From positions 1,481,001-1,545,000 of the forward strand of contig NZ_CP034443.1 in assembly GCF_003952365.1 (NCBI RefSeq): a DNA stretch of 64,000 nt. Reading direction: 5' to 3'. The position numbers and the translations under genes were made by a program. This stretch comes from Mesorhizobium sp. M9A.F.Ca.ET.002.03.1.2. Lineage in GTDB: Bacteria; Pseudomonadota; Alphaproteobacteria; Rhizobiales; Rhizobiaceae. The notes beneath the pieces were generated by a model, which saw only the letters and a program-made list of their open reading frames with translations, was not told the origin of the DNA and searched no databases. Within the stretch, counting starts at the first letter, position 1, and each line of letters starts with the position of its first letter. Positions 17,098 to 25,400 of the stretch are shown here, in pieces.

Positions 17098-17772
17098 TCA
17101 CGCCAGAAACACCTTCTCGAATTCCTGCCTGCCTGGTGGCGAAAAGATCACCGCGCGGCTGTCCTTGTCGCGTCGCGCCCATTTCTCCAGAAGGATCTTG
17201 TCGAGGATGGCGGCCCCCAGCGTGCCGGCAAGATGCGAGCGCCGCACGCTCCAGTCGAGGCAGGCCCGGCACACCGGTCGCCGCGCCTTGCTGTCGATGT
17301 CGATGCCGAGCGCGGCAAAGTGCGAGGCGGCCGACTGCCCAAGCCGGATCTCCTTGTCGTCGCGCAAAAGGACTTTTTTGTCGACAAGGCGATCCAGCAT
17401 CGCCACCGCCTGTTCGCCGGCGAGGTGGTCGTAGCAGACCCGCGCCACGCGCATCGCCGCGTCGCGGGGGCCTGGCCGCACCCGCTGCGGCCCGACCGAA
17501 GCGGCGACGCCGGTGATGGCCTCGATCATGCCGGCCACCTGCGGCCCGGCGAGACCGTAATAGCGGTGCCGCCCCTGGCTTGCCAGCGTCAGCAATCCGC
17601 CCTCCATTAGTTTCGATAGATGCGAACTGGCGGTCGGCAGCGACACGCCGGCTTCCAGCGCCAGTTCGCTCGCGGTCAGCGCGGTACCGCCCATCAGCGC
17701 GCTCAGCATGTTTGCCCGCGCCGGATCGCCGACAAGACTGGCGATGCGGGCTATGTCGGGTCCTTCACGCAT
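17098..17772 (-). CDS. ArsR-family winged-helix transcriptional regulator with C-terminal extension
   Basis: A 224-residue regulator, roughly twice the length of a minimal ArsR protein. The winged helix covers residues 5-85: LVGDPARANMLSALMGGTALTASELA then AGVSLPTASSHLSKLMEGGLL and the wing QGRHRYYGL. The second half contains two cysteines in RRPVCRACLDWSVRRSHLAG; the same arrangement occurs in ArsR-like proteins near NIPSNAP genes. These cysteines could sense metal or redox state, but this is inference. The gene is divergent from the DUF1127/NIPSNAP/ABM genes across 68 bp and most likely controls them and itself. Confidence 0.88.
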   Translation of the reverse strand: MREGPDIARIASLVGDPARANMLSALMGGTALTASELALEAGVSLPTASSHLSKLMEGGLLTLASQGRHRYYGLAGPQVAGMIEAITGVAASVGPQRVRPGPRDAAMRVARVCYDHLAGEQAVAMLDRLVDKKVLLRDDKEIRLGQSAASHFAALGIDIDSKARRPVCRACLDWSVRRSHLAGTLGAAILDKILLEKWARRDKDSRAVIFSPPGRQEFEKVFLA

Positions 17773-17840
17773 AGTTCGTTCCTCATCGAAGCATTCTTGT
17801 CAGATAACCACTATTCTCCGATCGGATCAAGGAGATGACG

Positions 17841-18068
17841 ATGACCTCAAGAACCGCTTCCAACGCCGTGCCTGTCGGTCCCGCTGGCCGCCTGCCCTTC
17901 CCGTTCGTGATCCTGCGCCGGCTCCATCCGCGGCTCCTGGCGCGGTGGTACGACCGCCATCTGCAGCGCCTCGACCTCGCCGCGATCGACGATCATCTCT
18001 TGCGCGATCTTGGCTTGACGCCCGAAGACGTGCGCCGGGAGTGCGCGAAATCGTTCTGGCAAGCATGA
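17841..18068 (+). CDS. DUF1127 small protein
   Basis: A 75-residue protein whose C-terminal half is a DUF1127 domain (RWYDRHLQRLDLAAIDDHLLRDLGLTPEDV, conserved core LRDLGLTPEDVRRE). Two ATG codons occur at 17835 and 17841; I prefer 17841 because AAGGAG ends six bases before it. DUF1127 proteins in rhizobia and Rhodobacter influence RNA turnover and phosphate or stress responses. Its position divergent from an ArsR regulator and before NIPSNAP and ABM genes suggests a shared regulon. Confidence 0.85.
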   Translation: MTSRTASNAVPVGPAGRLPFPFVILRRLHPRLLARWYDRHLQRLDLAAIDDHLLRDLGLTPEDVRRECAKSFWQA

Positions 18069-18165
18069 CCATTCCGGCAACTGCTTAGCAGATCGATCGA
18101 CGCGACGCTTCGACCTTGATCGAAGCTTCGACGTCAGGGAAATATTCAATTGTCAGGAGAAAAGA

Positions 18166-18498
18166 ATGACCATCACATGTTTCATCCGCTACGAGATCGA
18201 TCCGTTCGGCAAGGCGGCGTTCGAGGAATATGCCCGCAACTGGGGCCAGGCCATCCCGCGCTGTGGCGCCGATCTAATCGGCTATTTCGCGCCGCATGAA
18301 GGCTCGGCGACCACTGCCTATGCCGCCTACAACATCGACAGCCTTGCGGCCTACGAAGCCTACCGTATCAGGCTCGCCGCCGATCCGGCCGGCAAGGCGA
18401 ACTACGAATTCGCCCGGCGCGAAAAATTCATCCTTAAGGAGGATCGCATGTTCCTGAAACGGGCCTCCGGGCCACACGCGAAGTTGGTTAAGCCATGA
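18166..18498 (+). CDS. NIPSNAP-family protein
   Basis: A 110-residue dimeric alpha/beta-barrel (ferredoxin-like) protein. It starts MTITCFIRYEIDPFGKAAFEEYARNW and has the family-like GADLIGYFAPHEGSATTAYAAY segment. CAGGAGAAAAGA before the ATG is a strong ribosome-binding site. Function of bacterial NIPSNAP proteins is not established. The stop overlaps the ABM gene start as ATGA, so the two are co-translated and may form a complex. Confidence 0.88.
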   Translation: MTITCFIRYEIDPFGKAAFEEYARNWGQAIPRCGADLIGYFAPHEGSATTAYAAYNIDSLAAYEAYRIRLAADPAGKANYEFARREKFILKEDRMFLKRASGPHAKLVKP

Positions 18499-18839
18499 TC
18501 GCCGTCATCTTCGAGGTCGAGCCGGCGGCAGGCAGGCGCGATGCCTATCTCGGCATCGCCGCCGACCTCCGCCCGTTGCTCGACGGCATCGATGGGTTTC
18601 TCTCAATCGAGCGCTTTCAGAGCCTCGCCGACCCGAACCGCATCTTGTCGCTGTCGTTCTGGCGCGACGAGGAAGCGGTGCAAGTCTGGCGCAACACGGA
18701 GGAACACCGGCAGGCGCAGAAGGCCGGTCGCCGCGGCATCTTTGCCGGCTACCGTTTGCGCATCGCCCATGTCATACGCGACTATGGCCTCACCGAACGC
18801 GTTGAGGCACCGGCGGACAGCCGGGCGGTGAATGGATAA
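18495..18839 (+). CDS. Antibiotic biosynthesis monooxygenase (ABM)-domain protein
   Basis: A 114-residue single-domain ABM protein with the pattern MIAVIFEVEPAAGRRDAYL, DGFLSIERFQSLADPNRIL, and a conserved SFWRDEEAVQVWRNTEEH helix. Related small proteins include quinol monooxygenases and heme-degrading IsdG-type enzymes; the Asn and His needed for IsdG activity are not clearly recognisable, so I leave the activity open. It overlaps the NIPSNAP gene by four bases and is followed, tail to tail, by mbfA. Confidence 0.85.
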   Translation: MIAVIFEVEPAAGRRDAYLGIAADLRPLLDGIDGFLSIERFQSLADPNRILSLSFWRDEEAVQVWRNTEEHRQAQKAGRRGIFAGYRLRIAHVIRDYGLTERVEAPADSRAVNG

Positions 18840-18844
18840 AACAG

Positions 18845-19828
18845 CTAAGCGTTGCCGATCAGCACCCCCGCCGCAAACACCAGCGCACCGCCCAGCACCA
18901 CCTGGAAGGCGGCGCGCCAGAATGGCGTCTGCATGTAGCGGTTCTGCACGAAGGCGATTGCCCACAGTTCGAAGAACACCACCACCGCGGCGATAATCGT
19001 CGCCGTCCAGAAATACGGGATGAGGTAAGGCAGCGCATGGCCGAGGCCGCCCAGCGCCGTCATGACGCCTGTGGTGATGCCGCGTTTCACCGGTGAGCCG
19101 CGGCCTGACAGCTTGCCGTCGTCGGAGGCGACTTCGGTGAAGCCCATCGAGATGCCGGCGCCGATCGAGGCGGCAAGTCCAACCAGAAAGGTCTGGAAAG
19201 TGTCGTGCGTGGCAAAGGCTGCGGCAAAGATCGGCGCCAGCGTCGACACCGATCCGTCCATCAGCCCGGCCAGCCCCGGTTGCACATAGGTCAGGATGAA
19301 CTGGCGCTGCTCGGCCGCGGCTTCCTCGTCCTTCACGGTGCCCGGCACATGCTTTTGCTCCAGCCGCTGCGCCAGCGTCTCGTGGCCCTGTTCGGCCACC
19401 GCCAGATCGTCGAGCAGCTTTCGTGTCGAGGCATCGCTGGTGCGTTTCGCCGCCTCGACGTAGAACAGATAGGCCTGCCGCTCCATCGCCTCGGCTTGGC
19501 TGCGCACATGCTCGATGCCGAGCGGTCTGACCAGCCAGTCTGGCTTGCGCTCGTAGTAGCCTTTCACGTGCTCGCGCCGGATCAGCGGAATGCGTTCGCC
19601 GAAACGCTTGCGGTGAAGCTCGATCAGCGAGTCGCGATGGCCGTCCTCCTCCTCTGCCATCTTCTCGAACACCTTGGCCGAATGCGGAAAGCTATCCGCC
19701 AGCCCGTCGGCATAGGCACGGTAGATACGCCCGTCATCTTCCTCGGACGAGATGGCGAGCGCCAGGATCTCTTGCTCCGAGAGCGATTCGAAGGGACGGC
19801 GGCCGAAACCGAAAACACGGGAAAGCAT
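18845..19828 (-). CDS. mbfA: Membrane-bound ferritin MbfA (ferritin-like domain fused to VIT1 iron exporter)
   Basis: A 327-residue iron exporter. Residues about 15-165 form an erythrin/ferritin-like four-helix domain with EExxH-type ligands (EEDDGRIYRAYAD; MAEEEDGHRDSLIELH; MERQAYLFYVEAAKR; AVAEQGHETLAQRL). Residues about 180-327 form a VIT1/CCC1-type membrane domain with five hydrophobic segments and the GLMDGSVSTLAPIFAAAFAT signature. This is the domain order of Bradyrhizobium and Agrobacterium MbfA, which exports iron and protects against iron and peroxide stress. Expression is expected to be repressed by Irr, since a perfect iron control palindrome lies 17-33 bases before the ATG. Confidence 0.95.
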   Translation of the reverse strand: MLSRVFGFGRRPFESLSEQEILALAISSEEDDGRIYRAYADGLADSFPHSAKVFEKMAEEEDGHRDSLIELHRKRFGERIPLIRREHVKGYYERKPDWLVRPLGIEHVRSQAEAMERQAYLFYVEAAKRTSDASTRKLLDDLAVAEQGHETLAQRLEQKHVPGTVKDEEAAAEQRQFILTYVQPGLAGLMDGSVSTLAPIFAAAFATHDTFQTFLVGLAASIGAGISMGFTEVASDDGKLSGRGSPVKRGITTGVMTALGGLGHALPYLIPYFWTATIIAAVVVFFELWAIAFVQNRYMQTPFWRAAFQVVLGGALVFAAGVLIGNA

Positions 19829-19837
19829 GAGAAAATC

Positions 19838-19868
19838 ACCCTAGTTTAGAATAGTTCTAAACTAGGGT
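19838..19868 (-). promoter_or_regulatory. Iron control element (Irr box) of mbfA
   Basis: The core TTTAGAA-TAG-TTCTAAA (19845-19861) equals the Irr/ICE consensus described in Bradyrhizobium. It is extended by ACCCTAG and CTAGGGT, so the arms are 14 bp with a 3-bp centre. On the minus strand a -35-like TTGACC (19887-19882) is followed after 17 bases by TAGTTT, which lies inside the palindrome. Irr bound here would block RNA polymerase under iron limitation. Confidence 0.9.
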
Positions 19869-20005
19869 TTGGTGTGCCATTGGTCAATCGCGCCCGTCGC
19901 CGGACGTCGAAATTTATTGGCTCCGGGAATCCTCCTTCCACTCTTCATTATTGGTGAATGTTCGCCTATATAACTGAACCTAAGTGAAGAGAAAGGAATC
20001 CGTAA

Positions 20006-20329
20006 ATGCCGGCAAAACAGCCCACACATGCATTTGACCCGAAGCCCGTTCTCGACCTCATCGCCAGCATCGAGGCCGATCTGCAGCGCCTCAAAGGCCT
20101 GGTCGAGCAGCAGGTCGAGAAATTCGATCCGGCCAATCCGCACAATAAGGCCCCCGACGGCAAGCTGACGCAGGAGGGCGTCGAATGCTGCTACCGTATG
20201 TTCGACGAGGGCAAATCGCGCTATTCGGTTGCCCAGCAGATGAAGATTTCCTTCGCCGCCGCCACCCATCGCTTCAACACCTGGCGCAAGATGGGCGGCG
20301 CCAAACGGCAACGGACATTGCTCGGCTGA
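20006..20329 (+). CDS. Hypothetical protein with a possible helix-turn-helix
   Basis: A 107-residue soluble protein. The first half is helical with a heptad-like segment (LIASIEADLQRLKGLVEQQVEKF) that may dimerise. The second half, GVECCYRMFDEGKSRYSVAQ then MKISFAAATHRFNTWRKMGG, resembles a resolvase- or transposase-type helix-turn-helix (a 'grow, read, skip' pattern typical of DNA-binding recognition helices). GAGAAAGGA precedes the ATG. It is divergent from mbfA. I do not recognise a named family; a small DNA-binding regulator is the likeliest reading. Confidence 0.65.
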   Translation: MPAKQPTHAFDPKPVLDLIASIEADLQRLKGLVEQQVEKFDPANPHNKAPDGKLTQEGVECCYRMFDEGKSRYSVAQQMKISFAAATHRFNTWRKMGGAKRQRTLLG

Positions 20330-20490
20330 ACGGCTGGCCGCAGGCAGCAGGCCCCGGCCCGGGACGGGCAGGTGACAGGCACGCCCGTCTCCTGCTCAAA
20401 AGGCGAATTTGTAACGGTCACATTTTTCCAGTGGTGCGCGGCCCGATTTTCCGTGCACCATGGGCGATCTCATTTCTGCAGGGCCTCGCC

Positions 20491-21468
20491 ATGACCACGC
20501 CTCCCGGCATCGCCGATATCCGCCACGCTGCAACGCGGCTTTCCGGCCTGATCGTCGAAACGCCGCTGATCGAATCGCCGGAGTTGAACAAGCGCTTCGG
20601 CGCCAGGATCCTGTTCAAGCCGGAAACGCTGCAGCGCACCGGCTCGTTCAAGTTCCGCGGCGCCTACAACAAGCTGTCTTCGCTCAGCGCCGAGGAGCGC
20701 AGCCGCGGTGTCGTCGCCTTTTCGTCGGGCAACCATGCGCAAGGTGTCGCCGCGTCGGCGGCGATGTTCGGCGTCAAGGCGGTCATCGCCATGCCGACTG
20801 ACGCGCCGGCGATGAAGGTAGGCAATGTCAGGAAAATGGGAGCGGAAGTGGTTCCGTTCGACCGTTTCCGCGATGACCGCATGACGGTCGTTCGCCCTTA
20901 CATCGAAAGGGGCATGGTTCTGGTTCCGCCTTTCGACGATCCGGCCATCATCGCCGGCCAGGGCACGATCGGCCTCGAACTGATGGTGCAGGCGAAAGCG
21001 CTCGGCGCGACGCTCGATGCGGTCGTCATCCCCTGCGGCGGCGGCGGCTTGAGCAGCGGCATTTCCATCGCCGTCAAGGATGCCTCGCCAGGCACGGCCG
21101 TCTGGGCGGTGGAACCCGAGCATTTCGACGACACTTGTCGTTCCCTGGCCAACGGCACCCGGGTTTCGATCGAACCCGGCCACACTTCGATCTGCGACGC
21201 GCTCCTCACCGCCGAACCGGGCGCGATCACCTTCGAGATCAACCGCCGGAACCTCGCCGGCGGCATTGCCGTCTCCGACAGCGCCGCGGCACAGGCGATG
21301 CGCGACGCCATGGCCCATCTCAAGCTGGTGGTCGAGCCCGGCGGCTGCGTCGGGCTGGCTGCGCTGTCATCAGGCGAGATCGAGCTATCAGGCAAGTGCG
21401 TCGCCGTGGTGCTCTCCGGCGGCAATGTCGATTTCAACACCTATGCCGCGATCATGGCGGCGGCTTAG
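20491..21468 (+). CDS. Threonine/serine dehydratase (PLP fold-type II)
   Basis: A 325-residue PLP enzyme with the catalytic Lys54 in TGSFKFRGAYNK, the substrate loop SSGNHAQGVAASA, and the glycine-rich phosphate loop CGGGGLSSG. It lacks the C-terminal ACT-like regulatory domain of IlvA, so it is of the short catabolic class (TdcB-, serine racemase- or hydroxyaspartate-lyase-like) and would convert threonine or serine to a keto acid plus ammonia. The chosen ATG gives the canonical N-terminus PPGIADIRHAATRL; the upstream ribosome-binding site is weak. It is not in a biosynthetic operon, so the physiological substrate is uncertain. Confidence 0.88.
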   Translation: MTTPPGIADIRHAATRLSGLIVETPLIESPELNKRFGARILFKPETLQRTGSFKFRGAYNKLSSLSAEERSRGVVAFSSGNHAQGVAASAAMFGVKAVIAMPTDAPAMKVGNVRKMGAEVVPFDRFRDDRMTVVRPYIERGMVLVPPFDDPAIIAGQGTIGLELMVQAKALGATLDAVVIPCGGGGLSSGISIAVKDASPGTAVWAVEPEHFDDTCRSLANGTRVSIEPGHTSICDALLTAEPGAITFEINRRNLAGGIAVSDSAAAQAMRDAMAHLKLVVEPGGCVGLAALSSGEIELSGKCVAVVLSGGNVDFNTYAAIMAAA

Positions 21469-21562
21469 GTGGCGATCAGTTCCGGGTCACGCGCCGATTC
21501 AAAAGTGTCAAAGCGCGCCCAGCGCCCAGTCGACACCGGTACCATTCAAAGGCTGACATGGA

Positions 21563-22225
21563 ATGAAACTGTTCTTCAGCCGTAATCCCAATCCTCGCCT
21601 CGCGGTCGCGGTGGCGCGTTATCTCAACGCGAAGGTCGAGTTTGAATTCGCCTCCCCCTTCGCTTCGGGGCAGGCTGAGCGATTTCGCCCGCTAAATCCA
21701 AATCTTTCATTGCCCATACTTGTAGGCTCGGGAAAGAGCCTCTGGGAGGCCGACGCCATAGCGTGCCGGCTTTCGCGCGACGCGCATTCGGATCTCTGGC
21801 GCACCGGCGAGGACGAACCCGAGATGATCCGATGGCTCAGTTGGGGCAAAGAGAACTTCGCAAGAGCTTGCGACGTCGTGCATTTCGAACGCGGGACCAA
21901 ACAGCGGTATGGGCTCGGCCCGATTGATCAGGACCGCGTTGAGGAGGGGCTGAGAGACTTCCGCACTGCCGCTGCAACACTTGAGGCCGCGCTTTCCGAG
22001 CGAGAATGGCTGGTTGAAAATTCGGTTTCCTATGCCGACTTTCGAATGGCGACGTTTCTGCCCTTCAACGATGTCGCCAGATTGCCGCTCGAAGATTATC
22101 CTTCCGTCAGTCGCTGGTATCGCCAGCTTGAAGAAATCGACGCCTGGCGCGATCCCTTCAAAGGACTGGATGCGCCTGAATTGCCGCCGGTCCCGGGAAG
22201 CCCGCATGAATCTCGATCCGAATGA
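21563..22225 (+). CDS. Glutathione S-transferase-like protein
   Basis: A 220-residue GST. The N-terminal domain (MKLFFSRNPNPRLAVAVARY; LSLPILVGSGKSLWEADAIA) retains the cis-proline and the E-A/D binding turn, and the C-terminal helical domain has the VSYADFRMATFLPF capping motif. Base composition is slightly less GC-rich than neighbours. The ATG is at 21563, only weakly preceded by TGGAATG. Its catalytic serine or cysteine is not obvious, so it could be a GST-fold protein without transferase activity. Confidence 0.82.
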   Translation: MKLFFSRNPNPRLAVAVARYLNAKVEFEFASPFASGQAERFRPLNPNLSLPILVGSGKSLWEADAIACRLSRDAHSDLWRTGEDEPEMIRWLSWGKENFARACDVVHFERGTKQRYGLGPIDQDRVEEGLRDFRTAAATLEAALSEREWLVENSVSYADFRMATFLPFNDVARLPLEDYPSVSRWYRQLEEIDAWRDPFKGLDAPELPPVPGSPHESRSE

Positions 22226-22374
22226 TCATGCGAAACATTGGATCTGCCTGTCGCGGATACCGCAAGCACGACCTGCCACGCGGAAGTCGCGCCAATGGCG
22301 ATGTCCGCTTCGTCCACAAGCCGCTGTTCCGCGCGTTCGCGTTGGACATCCGCCCATCTGCGCTAGCTGTTTGA
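22222..22374 (+). CDS. Possible small open frame after the GST gene
   Basis: Fifty codons starting at an ATG that overlaps the GST stop as ATGA and ending before a run of T. The translation contains KHDLPRGSRANGDVRF and KPLFRAFALDIRPSALAV. I recognise no family. It may be the tail of a decayed gene or a random frame in GC-rich DNA; coupling to the GST stop is the main argument for it. Confidence 0.25.
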   Translation: MIMRNIGSACRGYRKHDLPRGSRANGDVRFVHKPLFRAFALDIRPSALAV

Positions 22375-22384
22375 TTTTTTGATC

Positions 22385-23533
22385 CTAGTCCAGCGTCCGT
22401 CGGAACCGCAGCAGTGCCGTGCCCGCAAATACCACCACGAACAACAGCAGCCAGCCAACCTCGGCCCCTATCGCACTGAAGTCGGCGCCTTTCAGCATCA
22501 CTGCCCGGGTAATGCGCAGGAAATGCGTCAGCGGGAAAATCTCGCCCAGGACCTGTGCCCAGCCCGGCATGCCGCGATAGGGAAACATAAAGCCGGACAG
22601 CAGCAACGATGGCAGGAAGAAGAAAAACGTAAGCTGCATCGCCTGCATTTGCGAACGCGCCATGGTCGAGATCGTGTAGCCGAGCAGCACCAGCGAAAGC
22701 ACGAAAACAAGCACGGTCGACAGAAGAAGCGTCAGGGAGCCGACGAACGGAATGCTGAACAGCAGCTTCGCCGCCACCAGCACCACCGCGACTTGCACCG
22801 CGCCGACGACAAGGAAAGGCAGCACCTTGCCCAACATGATTTCGGCTGGGCTGGACGGCATCGCCAGAAGATTCTCCATCGTGCCGCGTTCGGTTTCACG
22901 GGTAAGCGCTATTGCCGTCATCATCACCATGGTCATCTGCAAGATGACGCCGAGCAGGCCGGGCACGATGTTGTATTGCGAGATGCCTTCCGGATTGTAA
23001 CGCTGGTGCACCACCACCTGCAGCTGCTCCTTGGCGTTTTCAGCGGCGGTCGCTTGCATGCCCTGCGCACGCAGCAGTGCCTGGCTCGCCACCTTGCTCA
23101 GTGTCGAAACGGCGCCGCTCGCCGCCGATGGATCGGTTGCATCGGCCTCGATCAGGATTTGCGGGCTGTCGCCGCGCTCGACCCGTCGGGCGAAGTCGGC
23201 GGGGATGGTGACGACGAAAGAGACGGCGCCCTTGGCCATCAGCGCTTCGGCCTCGGCGGCGCTCTGCGCCACATGGTCGAAACGGTAGTAGCCTGTCATC
23301 TGCAGGGCGGAGGCCATGGCGCGCGTATACTGGTCGTTGCTCATCGCCACGAGCGCTGTCGGCAGGCTCTTGGGATCGCTGTTGATGGCAAATCCGAACA
23401 GCACCAGCTGCATCAGCGGCACGCCCAGCATCATGGCGAAGGTGATGCGGTCGCGCCGCATCTGGATGAACTCCTTGATCAGCAGCGCGCCGAGCCGAGC
23501 GAAGGAGAAGACGCTGTTTATCCCGTTTTTCAT
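22385..23533 (-). CDS. ABC-2-type transporter permease (YbhR/YhhJ-like)
   Basis: A 382-residue permease with one N-terminal membrane segment (about residues 30-55), a large periplasmic domain (about 55-180) and five membrane segments in the C-terminal half. The MTAIALTRETERGTMENLLA motif before the second segment is characteristic of ABC-2 drug exporters. It ends the minus-strand operon tetR, HlyD, ATPase, permease. The start overlaps the ATPase stop by four bases. E. coli ybhGFSR, controlled by the TetR-type CecR, is the closest known arrangement, but it has two permeases and this has one. Confidence 0.9.
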   Translation of the reverse strand: MKNGINSVFSFARLGALLIKEFIQMRRDRITFAMMLGVPLMQLVLFGFAINSDPKSLPTALVAMSNDQYTRAMASALQMTGYYRFDHVAQSAAEAEALMAKGAVSFVVTIPADFARRVERGDSPQILIEADATDPSAASGAVSTLSKVASQALLRAQGMQATAAENAKEQLQVVVHQRYNPEGISQYNIVPGLLGVILQMTMVMMTAIALTRETERGTMENLLAMPSSPAEIMLGKVLPFLVVGAVQVAVVLVAAKLLFSIPFVGSLTLLLSTVLVFVLSLVLLGYTISTMARSQMQAMQLTFFFFLPSLLLSGFMFPYRGMPGWAQVLGEIFPLTHFLRITRAVMLKGADFSAIGAEVGWLLLFVVVFAGTALLRFRRTLD

Positions 23534-24450
23534 CCCATGTTGTCCTTCGAGCCGGACATGAACTGGATGAACACATCCTCCAGACTGGTCTCGCCCGGCG
23601 TCACCGTCACGCTCTTGTGCTGTTTTTCAACATCGGCAAGCGCGGCCTGAAGCGCCTCCTTGTCGGAGCCGACGACATGCAGAGTGGCGCCGAACGGCGC
23701 TACCTGGTCGACGCCGGGGCGGCCTTCGAGCGCGGCCGCAACCTTATCGAGGCGCGGGCCTTGCACGACGAATGTCGTCAGACCGGCATTCCTGACCACC
23801 TCGTCGACCGTGCCGGTGGCCAGCAGCTTGCCATAGGAGATATAGCTGATGCGGTGGCAGCGCTCGGCCTCGTCCATGTAATGGGTGGAGACCAGCACGG
23901 TCAGTCCGCCGCTGGCCAGCCGATGGATCTCATCCCAGAATTCGCGCCGCGCCTTCGGATCGACGCCCGCCGTCGGCTCATCGAGCAGCAGCAATTTCGG
24001 CTGGTGCATGATGCAGGCGGCCAGCGCCAGCCGCTGCTTCCATCCGCCGGACAGCGTGCCGGCCAGCTGGTCCTTGCGCGAGGCGAGGCCGAGCTCCTCC
24101 AGCGTCCTGCCGACGTGTCCGTCGAGCGGCTTCAACCCGTAGAGCCGCGCCACGAATTCGAGATTCTCGGCGATGGTCAGATCCTCGTAGAACGAGAACT
24201 TCTGCGTCATGTAGCCGACTTCGCGCTTGATCTTCAAACTGTCGGTGCGGATGTTGAAGCCGAGCACCGTGCCCTCGCCCTCATCCGGCGTCAGCAGGCC
24301 ACACATGATGCGGATGGTCGTCGTCTTGCCCGAACCGTTCGGGCCGAGGAAGCCGACGATCTCGCCTTCGGCCACCGTCATCGTCACATGGTCGACGACG
24401 GTCTTGTCGCCAAAGCGCTTGACCAGGCCATGGACATCGATGGCGTTCAT
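23530..24450 (-). CDS. ABC transporter ATP-binding protein of the exporter operon
   Basis: A 306-residue ATPase with Walker A GPNGSGKTT at about residues 36-44, a Q-loop in YMTQKFSFYEDLT, signature LSGGWKQRLALA (Trp in place of the usual Gln), Walker [13 protein letters not shown] and a switch His in VSTHYMDEAE. The last 80 residues are the extra C-terminal domain of drug-export ATPases. Its start overlaps the HlyD stop and its stop overlaps the permease start, each by ATGA. It would power export through the adjacent permease and periplasmic adaptor. Confidence 0.93.
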   Translation of the reverse strand: MNAIDVHGLVKRFGDKTVVDHVTMTVAEGEIVGFLGPNGSGKTTTIRIMCGLLTPDEGEGTVLGFNIRTDSLKIKREVGYMTQKFSFYEDLTIAENLEFVARLYGLKPLDGHVGRTLEELGLASRKDQLAGTLSGGWKQRLALAACIMHQPKLLLLDEPTAGVDPKARREFWDEIHRLASGGLTVLVSTHYMDEAERCHRISYISYGKLLATGTVDEVVRNAGLTTFVVQGPRLDKVAAALEGRPGVDQVAPFGATLHVVGSDKEALQAALADVEKQHKSVTVTPGETSLEDVFIQFMSGSKDNMG

Positions 24451-25400
24451 TTGCTGGTATCCGCAAGATCGACATCGACGATCTGCCCCGGCTGCAGCAC
24501 GCTGGCCTCGCCTTCCGGCCGCGCCTCGACGAGATAGACCAGCTTCTGCCGGGTCTCGAGCGAGTAAATCACCGGCGGCGTGAATTCCGGGTCCGGCGAC
24601 ACGTAGCTGACCCGTGCCTTCACGTCAGGTCCGCAGCCGTCGCAACGGACATTAAGCAGCGCTCCGACCCTTATCGACGAGAACGCATTTTCCGGCACAT
24701 AGACGCTGAGCTTCATGGCACCGTCCGGCAACATCGAAATGACCGGCGCGGTCGGGCCGGCCGTGTCGCCCGGATTGCGGATCACGTCGTTGACACGGCC
24801 GGGCGACGGCGCCGCCAGTACGCGCTTCGACAGCCGCCATCGCGCTTGCTCCAGCGCCGATTGCGCTTGATTGACCTGATTCTCGGCGGCCTTGATCGTC
24901 TCCGGCCGTGCCGGCAGGCCGCCGACGGCGAGATTGGCCTCCGCCTGGCCGACCTGCGCGTTGGCCGTTTCCAGCGTGGCGGAAGCCGTGTCGTAATCGG
25001 CCTGCGTGCCGGTGCCCCGTTTGAACAGGTCGCTGGCGCGGCTGTATCTGCGTTTGGCATCGGCGGCCTGCGCCTTGGCCATGTCGACCTGCGCCTTGAG
25101 CACCTCGATCTCTTCCGGCCGCTTGCCGACCTGCAGATCGGCGAGTTGCGCCTGCGCCTGGGCAAGGGCCGCCTCGGCTTGCGCGACAGCTATTCTTGCG
25201 TCGGCGCTTTCCAGCGTCACCACCGGCGTGCCTGGTTCGACGCGGTCGCCGCGCTTGACCGCGACCGTCTCGACCTGCGCCACCTCGATCGGCGCGAGCA
25301 GCACATAGTCGCCCTCGACATAGCCGACGGCGAGCGGCGCCGCCGGTGCGCAGGCGCTGAAAAGCAGGGCGGCGAGCGGTAGGGAGCAAAGAAAACTCAT
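24447..25400 (-). CDS. HlyD-type periplasmic adaptor protein (YbhG-like)
   Basis: A 317-residue membrane-fusion protein. Residues 1-17 form a short signal ending LFSAC, a possible lipobox with Cys17. A biotinyl-lipoyl half (VKRGDRVEPGTPVVTLES) follows, then a long coiled-coil hairpin (about 75-190, rich in A/Q/E/K) and the second lipoyl half (RVLAAPSPGRVNDVIRNPGD) with a beta-barrel domain. The CDGC pair near residue 250 is unusual. Start overlaps the tetR stop and its stop overlaps the ATPase start. It would link the inner-membrane ABC exporter to an outer-membrane channel encoded elsewhere. Confidence 0.92.
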   Translation of the reverse strand: MSFLCSLPLAALLFSACAPAAPLAVGYVEGDYVLLAPIEVAQVETVAVKRGDRVEPGTPVVTLESADARIAVAQAEAALAQAQAQLADLQVGKRPEEIEVLKAQVDMAKAQAADAKRRYSRASDLFKRGTGTQADYDTASATLETANAQVGQAEANLAVGGLPARPETIKAAENQVNQAQSALEQARWRLSKRVLAAPSPGRVNDVIRNPGDTAGPTAPVISMLPDGAMKLSVYVPENAFSSIRVGALLNVRCDGCGPDVKARVSYVSPDPEFTPPVIYSLETRQKLVYLVEARPEGEASVLQPGQIVDVDLADTSK

